A stretch of 64,000 nt of DNA, from assembly GCA_943788145.1 (NCBI GenBank), contig CALSPD010000001.1, forward strand, positions 1 to 64,000. The letters are read 5' to 3'. The DNA comes from an uncultured Flavobacteriales bacterium (GTDB lineage: Bacteria > Bacteroidota > Bacteroidia > Flavobacteriales_G > Salibacteraceae). Position 1 is the first letter of the stretch, and each line of letters begins with the position of its first letter. The notes under the pieces were generated by a model. It had not been told where the DNA came from. It made no database searches and saw only the letters and a program-made list of their open reading frames with translations. A program made the translations under genes and the position numbers. This document shows positions 8,080 through 16,042 of the stretch, piece after piece.

Positions 8080-9504
8080 ATGAACCGACTATTGCCTTTA
8101 CTATTATGCTGGGTATGCGTATCGATAGATACTCTGCAAGCGCAGCGCCTGACCGATCATTTAGATCAAAAGTGGTCTAGCTATATTGGACTTACAACCT
8201 TTCGCACAAATTTTAAGCTATACAATAATTGGATCATTATCGGATCAAACGGAGATCATGTGAATGACCCAATGTATATGGATGAAAATGCAGGGGTTAA
8301 AATCGTTGACCTTAAATCAGGTGAAATCGTAAAAACACTTGAAGAAGGCGAGTTTTGGGATACAGATGTGAATGGAATTGAAGTAGTTGGCGATAAGCTT
8401 TACTTTGGCAACGATAATGAAGAGTTTTTCTGCTATAACTTGAAAACCTTAACTGAAGAATGGAGTATACACACCAGTGGTGATATTGAGTGCGCACCTG
8501 CCTTGAGCGATATTAATGGTGATGGCATCAAAGAGCTAATCATTGCTACAGAAGCAGGCGAGATTTCTGCTTTAAATGCCAAAGACGGCAAGTATTTATG
8601 GACTTATCGTGTGCCAGGTTTTGAAGGCTACGCATCTAGTAACACTAATATTGTTGCTTTCAAGATTTTTACAACTTTCAGAACAGCTGGTACGCATTTC
8701 TATACAACACCCTTAATGGATGATGTAAATAATGATGGAATTAAAGATGCTATCATATCATCTGGCGATCATTATACCTATTGTGTTAACGGTAAAACAG
8801 GTGCTTTGATATGGAGAGTTGAGGGCGGAGAGTATACTCACGAAATCATTAAATATAACGGGAATTATCTTGTTCAAACCAACGAAAATATTTTCAATAA
8901 TGAGGAGACTGTACAATACAGTTCATGGGATTTTGATTACGTAAGAGTATTAGATAAAACCGGACGGAAGAATCAAACAGCTAACATTAGAATACCCAAC
9001 TATTATTCTGGCGGTGACTTTTTAGTGGAAGATGATAAGATTATAACACCCATAAGTGATGGTATAGCACAAGTTGATATTAAAACAGGAATGACAAGAA
9101 TCATCTATTTTCCTGATGTAGAAGAATACGAGCAGTTTTCAGACGGCAACATAAATTTTACTAAGCCAAAAACTTATAGCAAGGCACCTGCGGCATGGGA
9201 TAAGGCTCACATACCATATATCACTGTAAATACAACTTGGAAAAAGTGGACTAGACCAACAACTGTGTGTAAAGCAGAAGTTTTGCCTGAGTGGGAAGGC
9301 GAAGAGTACTGTTTTCATTACAGTGACCGTTTGGTAGTTGTTCGTCATGATTTTTCATCAATAAGAATCATGTCAATAGGTGAAAACGAACCTGGAACTA
9401 CAAAAACTACAGAGGCAGAGCCAATGTTTTTTAATAGAGGAGGGCAGAGCTATTACTTATCTGCTACTTCAGATGGAAAGTTGCACTTATTCGAAATGAA
9501 ATAA
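8080..9504 (+). CDS. Secreted PQQ-like/FG-GAP beta-propeller protein
   Basis: A 474-aa protein with an N-terminal signal peptide ending near LQAQ (residue 22). The body consists of propeller blades: repeated segments such as VKIVDLKSGEIVKTL and NGKTGALIWRVEGG are typical PQQ-like blades. Calcium-type FG-GAP loops appear in SDINGDGIKELIIATEAG and DVNNDGIKDAIISSG. There is no T9SS sorting domain or lipobox, so it is probably periplasmic. It is the first of four closely spaced genes (22 bp to the next). A binding or scaffold role is inferred from the fold; no substrate can be given. Confidence 0.7.
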   Translation: MNRLLPLLLCWVCVSIDTLQAQRLTDHLDQKWSSYIGLTTFRTNFKLYNNWIIIGSNGDHVNDPMYMDENAGVKIVDLKSGEIVKTLEEGEFWDTDVNGIEVVGDKLYFGNDNEEFFCYNLKTLTEEWSIHTSGDIECAPALSDINGDGIKELIIATEAGEISALNAKDGKYLWTYRVPGFEGYASSNTNIVAFKIFTTFRTAGTHFYTTPLMDDVNNDGIKDAIISSGDHYTYCVNGKTGALIWRVEGGEYTHEIIKYNGNYLVQTNENIFNNEETVQYSSWDFDYVRVLDKTGRKNQTANIRIPNYYSGGDFLVEDDKIITPISDGIAQVDIKTGMTRIIYFPDVEEYEQFSDGNINFTKPKTYSKAPAAWDKAHIPYITVNTTWKKWTRPTTVCKAEVLPEWEGEEYCFHYSDRLVVVRHDFSSIRIMSIGENEPGTTKTTEAEPMFFNRGGQSYYLSATSDGKLHLFEMK

Positions 9505-9526
9505 ATCACCCTAAAACAAAATAAAA

Positions 9527-10921
9527 ATGAAAGCTCTAAAATTGAAAAAATCAGCAACTGTGGTCATAGTTACCTTGATTGCTGCAGGTCTTGTTGGTCT
9601 CTTGTTCTCTTTATTCAACAAAAGCAAAAAACAATACAGCGTCAAGCCACCTATCGAAAACCTTGATGTTGCATATCAGGAGTTTACCTATCAGCCTAGT
9701 TCAGGCGCTAATTTTGTGGATCTGTGTTACGGTCATCAAGTTAATATAGCTCCGTACTCGCTGGTAGATCAAAATGGCAACCCAATAGACCGTGAGGTAA
9801 GTTTGAAATTTCGCACATTCAATAATGCAAAACAGATTTTTTTATCAGGCATACCAATGGACAGTCAATATGGTCAATTGCAAAGTGCAGGTATGTTTGA
9901 GCTAAAGCCAGCCGAAGAAGGTGTTTTTATTGCCAAGGATGGAGATGTAAGTGTAAATCTAGTTTCTAAGGTATCAGATCCTTCAGATTACAATTCATAC
10001 TTATTTGAAGAAGGCGAAGGCTGGATTGAAATTGAGCGATTTAAAACAGAAGAAAACGTATTGCGCAATGAATCAATCATTGAGTTAGATACCTTGATAG
10101 AGATAGGTGATCGTAAGTTGCGCAAGGATAAAGAGCGCAGAAAGCGAACAGAAAATTACTTTCAATTAGATTTTAAAGCAAATCAAGTAGATGGTTTTAA
10201 TGCCAATAATCTTGATAATTCATTGTGGGAGTATGTTGAGGTGAATGGACAAGACAACCCGCTTAATCGTAAAAATCAGCGCAGGCCTTGGTCTGATGTA
10301 CGTTTATCAAAAAACAGTGATGGTACCTATACCATTAGATTGTTAAGCCAAATGGCCGGTAAACGAGGAGGCGAAACCGAAATTACTTTCAAAGCTAGGC
10401 CGGTTACCACTTCAGATAATCCTGAAGAAGAATTGGCCAAATTGGATGCTACCATTCAAGAAATGGATCAATATTTTGCAGCACTAGAAGAGCAACGTGC
10501 AGCACTAGAAGAGCAACGTGCAGCACTAGAAGAGCAACGAAGGCTGTGGACCATGCAGAATAACATTTACAACACGTTTCAACTAGCACAATGGGGGATA
10601 TTTAACTGCGACAAAGTGTTTAATGAACCAACACTAGCAAGTGGAGAGGTAGATTTTAGGATTAATGGCGATGATCCGTTAAACGGGACGGTGTACATTT
10701 TGTATGATTCTATAAACTCTGTGGTAACTGCTTCGGTGCATAGCTACCAATCTGCTTATGACCTTTTGCTTACCCAAGACTATGATGGTGAAATAGAGTT
10801 GTTTGTGTTCACAGGAAATGGTGCGTTTTATAAAAATGAATTAAAATCAGGACAAGTTCCTTCTGTGGTAGATTTTAAGGAATTGGCATCAATCACAGAA
10901 TTAGAGTCATTTGTTTATTAA
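9527..10921 (+). CDS. Membrane-anchored protein with beta-rich ectodomain and coiled coil
   Basis: A 464-aa protein with one N-terminal transmembrane segment at about residues 10-30, then an extracytoplasmic region. Residues about 60-190 resemble a widespread Bacteroidota ectodomain: a segment starting NIAPYSLVDQNGNPIDREV, then IFLSGIPMD, then AGMFELKPAEEG. A charged helical stretch around 300-345 contains three identical AALEEQR heptads. The C-terminal 110 residues are beta-rich. No enzymatic motif is seen. Its place between a propeller protein and an LprI-like protein suggests an envelope role. Confidence 0.55.
   Translation: MKALKLKKSATVVIVTLIAAGLVGLLFSLFNKSKKQYSVKPPIENLDVAYQEFTYQPSSGANFVDLCYGHQVNIAPYSLVDQNGNPIDREVSLKFRTFNNAKQIFLSGIPMDSQYGQLQSAGMFELKPAEEGVFIAKDGDVSVNLVSKVSDPSDYNSYLFEEGEGWIEIERFKTEENVLRNESIIELDTLIEIGDRKLRKDKERRKRTENYFQLDFKANQVDGFNANNLDNSLWEYVEVNGQDNPLNRKNQRRPWSDVRLSKNSDGTYTIRLLSQMAGKRGGETEITFKARPVTTSDNPEEELAKLDATIQEMDQYFAALEEQRAALEEQRAALEEQRRLWTMQNNIYNTFQLAQWGIFNCDKVFNEPTLASGEVDFRINGDDPLNGTVYILYDSINSVVTASVHSYQSAYDLLLTQDYDGEIELFVFTGNGAFYKNELKSGQVPSVVDFKELASITELESFVY
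10478..10540 (+). repeat. Three tandem 21-bp repeats encoding AALEEQR
   Basis: Three near-perfect head-to-tail copies of gcagcactagaagagcaacg plus t or a (the last copy ends in a), encoding a heptad-register coiled coil. Near-identical 21-bp units are prone to slippage, so copy number may vary between strains and change coil length without breaking the frame. Confidence 0.92.
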
Positions 10922-10925
10922 GTGT

Positions 10926-11336
10926 ATGAAAAAGTTCATTGTTTTATTCCTGTTGCTTGTTACATGCACCATTAAGATGCGTGCTCAACAAACCTTTGAG
11001 ATAGATCAGAAATTAGAAGAGTGCATGAATGATTCGACAAACTTTACCACATATGGTATGTACGCCTGTATAGACAAAGCAATAGATGCTTGGGATGTTC
11101 GATTAAATAATTCGTATAAAAAACTAATAACCAAACTACCAAACCAAGATGCAGCGCGGCTTCGGGCAACGCAAAGAAAATGGATCGAACTACTTGAATT
11201 AGATAAAACGCTGCTACGTGAATTCACCAGTCATCAGCAAGGTACCATGTATGGTATATCGCATGGTTTGGTAGTGGTAGAATTGGTGAAATCTCGTGCG
11301 CTCATTTTAGAGATGCTAGAAAAAGAACTACTCTAA
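10926..11336 (+). CDS. LprI-like (DUF1311) secreted protein
   Basis: A 136-aa protein from ATG 10926, 4 bp after the previous stop. An upstream in-frame start at 10911 would overlap that gene and spoil the signal peptide, so I prefer 10926. A signal peptide covers residues 1-21 (ending MRAQ). The mature part has the DUF1311 pattern: cysteines in EECMND and YACIDKAID, then WDVRLNNSYKKL and LRATQRKWIELL. Members of this family include the mycobacterial lysozyme inhibitor LprI; inhibitor activity here is only inferred. Confidence 0.7.
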   Translation: MKKFIVLFLLLVTCTIKMRAQQTFEIDQKLEECMNDSTNFTTYGMYACIDKAIDAWDVRLNNSYKKLITKLPNQDAARLRATQRKWIELLELDKTLLREFTSHQQGTMYGISHGLVVVELVKSRALILEMLEKELL

Positions 11337-11379
11337 CATCTTACAAATCCAAATAAAAAAAATAAACTCAAACCAAATA

Positions 11380-12114
11380 ATGAAAAACATCATTGTAATT
11401 GCAGTAATTACCATTACTTCCATTCTAATCATTAGTCTTACGTATTTAAATCGTTACGCATTTATCACATCAACCTCAACCATTGAAACTACGGGTTTAG
11501 GCAGTGTAGATTTCGAATCTAACCACATTGTTTGGGAAGGTTCTTTCGTAAGAGAAAACTCAACTCTGGTAGATGCGTACGCTGCGCTAACAAAAGACAG
11601 AGAAATAGTGCTTAATTACTTAATGGAGCAAGGTATTTCAAAAGAAGAAATTGTTTTTGGATCAGTCTCAACTAGTGATTTAACAGAAAATGTTTATAAT
11701 GACGAAGGAAACAGAATAGGCGATAACTTTCTAGGATATCACTTGAGACAAGAAGTGAAGATTGAATCCGATAATATTGAATTAGTTGAATCCGCTTCTA
11801 GATTAATTACAGATGTCTTGAATAGCGGAGTAGAGTTCTACTCTTACGAACCACGCTACTATTTTACCAAGCTTAAGGACTTAAAACTTGATTTGCTCTC
11901 GAAAGCCACAGAAGACGCAAAAACGCGCGCAACCATTATTGCCAATGAAGCTGGTGCAGATATAGGAAAGCTCATATCTGCCGAAATGGGCATTCTTCAA
12001 ATAGTTGGGCAATATTCGGATGATGAGTATTCTTGGGGTGGTACCTTCAATACTACCTCGAAACTCAAAACTGCCTCCATTACGATTGACTTGAGGTATG
12101 AGATTGAGAATTGA
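11380..12114 (+). CDS. SIMPL domain-containing protein (DUF541)
   Basis: A 244-aa protein with an N-terminal hydrophobic anchor (residues 5-22) and a SIMPL/DUF541 domain. Family hallmarks are an N-terminal TTGLGSVDFESN strand, a helix with DREIVLNYLMEQGISKEEI, then SVSTSDLTENVYND, and a second half with SKATEDAKTRATIIANEAGA. SIMPL proteins sit in the periplasm or outer envelope; no reaction is known. It is the last gene of the 8080-12114 cluster, 43 bp after the LprI-like gene. Confidence 0.78.
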   Translation: MKNIIVIAVITITSILIISLTYLNRYAFITSTSTIETTGLGSVDFESNHIVWEGSFVRENSTLVDAYAALTKDREIVLNYLMEQGISKEEIVFGSVSTSDLTENVYNDEGNRIGDNFLGYHLRQEVKIESDNIELVESASRLITDVLNSGVEFYSYEPRYYFTKLKDLKLDLLSKATEDAKTRATIIANEAGADIGKLISAEMGILQIVGQYSDDEYSWGGTFNTTSKLKTASITIDLRYEIEN

Positions 12115-12170
12115 TAGATACTATTGTGAAACAGTATTGGAAATTTTTAAGCATGAAATGATTAATTATA

Positions 12171-12503
12171 CTGATTCCCCCAGAACTTACCAGTAAGATT
12201 TAGCTACAGCTAAAGTTAGTCTATCAAAGAGTCTTTCACCGTATCGTCTGAGGTTGAGTTTGTAACAAAACTCATTGAGATAGTTCTGTAAGTACCTTCC
12301 CTTTATCTTGTGGAAGATACCCAGTAGTGTGCGTTTGGCGTTACTTATAGCAATACGCACCCAGTGTTCTTTACAGTTTATCTATGTGGGAAATTGTTTG
12401 GTGAATTCTAAGATGTTCATCGGACTTTCTATTATTTAGAAGCACGAATCAACTATCTCAGAACATAATCTATTTACGCTGTGGTAAATTGCAGGGGAAT
12501 CAG
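12171..12503 (-). mobile_element. Internally deleted IS1595 derivative (MITE-like, 333 bp)
   Basis: Both ends match the full copies: ctgattccccc at 12171 and a slightly altered aggggaatcag ending at 12503. In reverse orientation it keeps the transposase start (MNILEFTKQFPT) and the last 60 or so residues (from VRIAISNAKRTLLG to the end), but everything between is deleted. It cannot encode a transposase, yet both termini are present, so the intact copies could move it. It lies 47 bp upstream of the retroelement target gene. No 8-bp target duplication is visible (taattata and aaaacaat). Confidence 0.9.
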
Positions 12504-12550
12504 AAAACAATAAATTTGACAGAGTAAAGAACCATTGATAAACAAAAAAA

Positions 12551-13183
12551 ATGAAAAAAGTAAGTCTGATTTTTATCCTTTTAGATGTCTTAAGTAGTAT
12601 GTCTTACACACAAACCGTAACCATTGGTACCCAAGTATGGATGACCAAGAATTTGGATGTTGCAACCTTTAGAAACGGGGACCCCATACCTCAAGCGAAA
12701 ACTGATGAAGAATGGGATAAAGCAAGATGAAAACGAACAACCAGCTTGGTGTTATTACGATAATGACCCAAGCGAATGGGGAAAAATATGGTAAGCTGTA
12801 TAATTGGTATGCAGTAAACGATCCGAGAGGTCTTGCACCAGATGGGTGGCATGTGCCTTCTGATGCTGAATGGACAATTCTAACCGACTATTTAGGTGGA
12901 GGAGATGTTGCAGGCACAAAAATGAAATCTACTGACTTTTGGGCTGATTATGAAGGCAATTCAGGCAATGGTACCAACGAAAGCGGTTTCTCAGGTCTTC
13001 CGGGCGGTTACCGTTACGACAATGGACGTTCAGCGACATTGGCAAGTACGGTTACTGGTGGAGTTCTACGGAGTACGGTACAGACATGCCTGGGGCCGCT
13101 ACCTGTATTACTACTATGGCATGTATACAGGGACAACTACAATAAGGAGAGATGGGTTCTCTGTCCGTTGCCTCAGGGATTAG
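12551..13183 (+). pseudogene. DGR target gene: secreted FISUMP-domain protein ending in the variable repeat (apparent frameshifts)
   Basis: A FISUMP-domain protein (Fibrobacter succinogenes major paralogous domain, C-type-lectin-like fold), about 210 aa once frames are joined. It has a signal peptide from ATG 12551, then QVWMTKNLDVATFRNGDPIP, YGKLYNWYAVNDPRGLAP, DGWHVPSDAEWTILTDYLGG and GFSGLPGGYR. The variable end follows, finishing GFSVRCLRD and TAG at 13181-13183. Frame breaks are extra bases near 12724 and 12774, and missing bases (relative to TR) near 13026, 13087 and 13121, with a compensating extra base near 13145. The first and last frames coincide. The 3' 191 bp are the VR, so this is the protein the retroelement diversifies. 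It is a pseudogene as read, but possibly intact if the indels are technical. Confidence 0.82.
12991..13181 (+). repeat. DGR variable repeat (VR)
   Basis: 191 bp at the 3' end of the FISUMP gene, aligning with 13738-13930. By hand I count about 20 substitutions opposite TR adenines (about 11 A-to-T, 9 A-to-G). Only about two differences fall elsewhere (G-to-A in the GCG/ACG codon, and one near 13145). The last 30 bases (13152-13181) are identical to TR, as expected for the initiation-of-mutagenic-homing segment. Most changed codons are AAC or AAT, many becoming Tyr. Three single-base gaps and one extra base also separate VR from TR. Confidence 0.92.
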
Positions 13184-13225
13184 AATTTATTTGATTCATT
13201 TGACAATTTGATTATTTGATAATTT

Positions 13226-13249
13226 CCGCGAAGCGGTCGAATTTTTTTT
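13226..13249 (+). terminator. Hairpin and T-tract downstream of VR
   Basis: ccgc-gaa-gcgg (13226-13236) is followed after five bases by eight T (13242-13249), 45 bp after the VR end. It could terminate the target gene. It could also play the part of the hairpin that lies just downstream of VR in the Bordetella phage DGR and aids retrohoming, although the short stem and larger distance make termination the simpler reading. Confidence 0.5.
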
Positions 13250-13256
13250 AAAAAAA

Positions 13257-13598
13257 ATGGCACTTTACAGTGATTTACCAGTTTATAAATCTACGTATGA
13301 CTTATTGCTTGCTATTTTTCGCTTTACGAAAGATTTTGGCAAGGAGTATAAGTACACTGTTGGTGAGAGTTTGAAAAAGGAGACGATAGAGCTGCTAACA
13401 TTGATTTACAGAGCCAATGTAAAACGCGATAAACAAGAGGTATTGCAGGAAGCTCGAGAGCGCATAGAAGTAATACGCTTGTTTATCCGTTTGATGAAAG
13501 ATATGCAGCAGATTAGCGTGAAACAGTTTGTTCAAATCAATGAGGTGGTTGAAAATGTATCTAAACAATTATCGGGATCGCAAAAAGCGATGGGCTAA
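13257..13598 (+). CDS. avd: DGR accessory variability determinant (Avd), four-helix-bundle protein
   Basis: A 113-aa, strongly helical, basic protein starting ATGGCACTTTACAG right after a T/A tract. It has the four-helix-bundle (bAvd/S23-like) pattern: LPVYKSTYDLLLAIFRFT, then FGKEYKYTVGESLKKE, then LIYRANVKRDKQEVLQEARE, then IRLFIRLMKDMQQISVKQF. Avd proteins bind the reverse transcriptase and the TR RNA and are needed for mutagenic cDNA synthesis in studied DGRs. The position between the target gene and TR/RT is the common Bacteroidota DGR order. Its frame is intact, unlike its neighbours. Confidence 0.87.
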   Translation: MALYSDLPVYKSTYDLLLAIFRFTKDFGKEYKYTVGESLKKETIELLTLIYRANVKRDKQEVLQEARERIEVIRLFIRLMKDMQQISVKQFVQINEVVENVSKQLSGSQKAMG

Positions 13599-13737
13599 AA
13601 ATAGTTTCCGGTCAGAGTTCTGAATGTTAAGGCAAACAGAAGCGTGCCAATTAAATCCGGTAACCCGCTGCATGAGTAAAGACCATACGTTGAATAAATG
13701 GTATTGTGTAGCTAAAACAACAGTGGTTACTATTACG

Positions 13738-13930
13738 TCAGGTCTTCCGGGCGGTAACCGTAACAACAATGGAACATTCAACAACATTGGCAAGAACGGT
13801 AACTGGTGGAGTTCTGCGGAGAACGATACAAACAATGCCTGGAACCGCAACCTGAATTACAACAATGGCAATGTAAACAGGAACAACAACAATAAGCAAA
13901 ATGGGTTCTCTGTCCGTTGCCTCAGGGATT
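13738..13930 (+). repeat. DGR template repeat (TR)
   Basis: 193 bp between avd and the reverse transcriptase, homologous to VR and conspicuously rich in AAC/AAT codons. In the frame matching VR it encodes runs of Asn where VR has Tyr, Asp, Ser or Gly. This is the signature of an adenine-mutagenised template: the copy is transcribed to RNA, and adenines are misread during cDNA synthesis. The final 30 bases (13901-13930) match VR exactly. A strong hairpin follows at 13941-13967. The overlapping open frame is a by-product and not a gene. Confidence 0.92.
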
Positions 13931-13940
13931 CAATGGAAAC

Positions 13941-13967
13941 AAGCCCTCGGTTCACACCCGGGGGCTT
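13941..13967 (+). other. Stable hairpin at the 3' side of TR, just before the RT gene
   Basis: aagccctcgg (13941-13950) pairs with ccgggggctt (13958-13967) through ten positions, one of them a T-G pair, with a 7-base loop, followed by a TA-rich stretch. It starts ten bases after TR and ends 12 bp before the RT start codon. It could end or structure the TR RNA, act as a partial terminator between TR RNA and RT mRNA, or be a recognition element. No equivalent follows VR at the same distance. Confidence 0.7.
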
Positions 13968-13978
13968 TATTTTACATT

Positions 13979-15214
13979 ATGCAACTTGATTTATTTAGTC
14001 ATATAGATTATCAGCAACTAACCGAGGAATTGTTTACTGCCTATTTTGATTGCCGAAAAAACAAACGAAACACCTTAAATGCCCTCAAATTCGAAAAGCA
14101 CTTAGAGCAAAATGTTTTTAAACTTATTGATGATATTTACAAAGGCAACTATCAGCTTGGCCGTAGCATCGCCTTTATCGTAAACAAACCCGCAAAACGA
14201 GAAATCTTTGCCGCTGATTTTAGGGACAGGGTGGTTCATCACTGGCTTATCAATAAACTCAATCCCCTTTTTGAGAATCTTTTTATTCAAGACAGCTATG
14301 CCTGCCGTGTGGGCAAAGGCACGCATTATGGCGTAAAACGTGCCGATTCTTTCATAAAAGCTTGTTCCGAAAATTACACCAAAGACTGCTACATCTTGAA
14401 GTTAGATGTGCAGGGCTTCTTTATGCACATTAATCGCAACTTACTTTTCACAATGCTTGAAAAGTTTATTCATCAATACTACACGCAACCGGATAAGGCA
14501 TTTGTTATAGAAATTACCCAAAAAATCATTTTCAACCAACCCACTCAAAATTGCATCATCAAAGGCAATAAAAAAGATTGGGTATGGTTTACCCAAAAAT
14601 AAGAGTCTGTTTCACAGTCCGCCCAGATTGTGGTTTGCCTATCGGTAATTTAACCTCACAGGTTTTTGCCAATTTCTACATGCACCAGTTTGATGCTTTT
14701 GTCAACAAAAGAATTGGGATTAAAATACTACGGGCGTTACGTAGATGATTTTGTACTCGTGCATCCCGACAAAGATTATTTGAAATCACTCATCCCCAAA
14801 CTTTCCGACTTTCTACTTTCAACCTTACAGCTCACGCTTCATCCAAAGAAAATATACCTGCAACATTACAGCAAAGGAGTAAAGTTTTTAGGCACTGTAA
14901 TAAAACCCAACAGAATTTACATTGCCAATCGCACCAAAGGGAATTTTTACAATGCGATAGAAAAGCAAAACAAAATCATTCAAGACCATAAACTCACCAA
15001 AGAAAACAAAGCGGCATTTTTAAGCAGTATGAACTCTTATTTGGGTATAATGAAACATTACAAAAGCTACAAACTGCGAAAGAAAATGATCTGCAACAGA
15101 CTTTCAGGCTATTGGTTTAATCACGTGTATTTGAGTGGGGGTATAGCTAAATTTGTTTTGAAAGTAAGACCAGTGAAAAAGAACCAACGAAACGCTAACA
15201 TGGGCTATACGTAA
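13979..15214 (+). pseudogene. DGR reverse transcriptase (three apparent 1-base insertions)
   Basis: About 410 aa when joined. RT motifs appear in order: KREIFAADFRDRVVHHWL and DSYACRVGKGTHYGVKRA, YILKLDVQGFFMHINR (catalytic Asp), GLPIGNLTSQVFANFYM (the SQ is the DGR-type motif 4), YGRYVDDFVLV (catalytic YVDD), and LTLHPKKIYL then GVKFLG. A stop at 14602 comes from extra bases at about 14583, 14625 and 14708. Their sum is three, so the C-terminal half (to TAA 15214) is in the same frame as the N-terminal half. As read it is broken between motifs 3 and 5. It is short, with no maturase or intron structure, so not a group II intron RT. The start ATG 13979 follows the TR hairpin. Confidence 0.88.
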
Positions 15215-15418
15215 TGCAGGTAAAAGTGCTGATATTAAAGTAATTACATTAAATAAACTAACTGCTAAACGGAAATTGAAGTATTTGAAAAACCCGCACT
15301 ACGCATAGCCGGGGCCGTTGGCATCAAGCCAAAATGAAAGAACATTTGATGAAAAATCAGTGCTTCGACATATATTGCCGGACTTTTCGCTTCATGGACA
15401 AAAACAATTAGAGGGTAA

Positions 15419-15964
15419 TTGCCCTCGGAAAATCACCTTTATTCCTTGACCAAAATATCTATTGAAAAAGCCGACCCTTCCGATGCATTAAGAATATCCG
15501 TGTTGTTGAAAACGGCTTACATCCAAGCCTATGCTTATGATGGAATCTCGTTCGAATATGCCAACTTCGTCACGAATCGATTCTCAGTCGAATACATCGA
15601 AAAAAGCATCCAAAAAAAATCCAGCTTATTCTTAGTTGCGTTCAACGAAGGCAACATAGTCGGTGTGGCAGAAATCATATACAACAGCCTTTGTCCGATT
15701 CGAAAAACCAACGTTGTCGAACTGAGTAAGTTGTATGTCCATCAGACATTTATTGGCAAAGGCATAGGTAAAGCGCTGATGAACGCTATAGAATCCGAGT
15801 TGCGGTCAATGGGAAAGGCACACATCAACCTCGAAGTTTACATCAAGAATCAAGAGGCCATCGCTTTTTATGAAAAACAAGGTTTTACCATCATAGGCAG
15901 TGTTGACTGCGTCATGGAAGAGAACAGCTATGAAGACTTGATTATGAACAAGGTGTTGACGTAA
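15419..15964 (+). CDS. GNAT-family N-acetyltransferase
   Basis: A 181-aa GNAT protein with the beta-4/alpha-3 acetyl-CoA site LYVHQTFIGKGIGKALM (about residues 104-120) and the closing EVYIKNQEAIAFYEKQGF motif. The substrate is unknown. There is no ATG start: TTG 15419 gives the longest frame, and TTG 15446 (reading LTKISIEKADPS) fits the usual GNAT N-terminus better. The 204 bp between the RT and this gene hold nothing I can identify. Confidence 0.8.
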   Translation: MPSENHLYSLTKISIEKADPSDALRISVLLKTAYIQAYAYDGISFEYANFVTNRFSVEYIEKSIQKKSSLFLVAFNEGNIVGVAEIIYNSLCPIRKTNVVELSKLYVHQTFIGKGIGKALMNAIESELRSMGKAHINLEVYIKNQEAIAFYEKQGFTIIGSVDCVMEENSYEDLIMNKVLT

Positions 15965-16042
15965 CGATCCTATAGAAAAATAGGTCGAATGCCTTATATG
16001 ATGGAATGGCTGTTTAGAATGATCTTCGTCAAAATTCAAATT

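Noticed and set aside
12950-13183. A separate 77-aa gene overlapping the FISUMP gene
   Set aside because: Its last third is the true VR reading frame (GFSVRCLRD); the first part is an out-of-frame reading of the same gene after the indels.
13624-13989. A 121-aa forward frame over the TR, rich in Asn
   Set aside because: It is the template repeat read as protein. It has no ribosome site of note, no homolog beyond the VR-like part, and TR functions as RNA.
13979-15214. RT as a group II intron, retron or CRISPR-associated enzyme
   Set aside because: No maturase or intron domains, no msr/msd or cas genes; motif 4 has SQ and VR/TR/avd are present, so DGR is the better fit.
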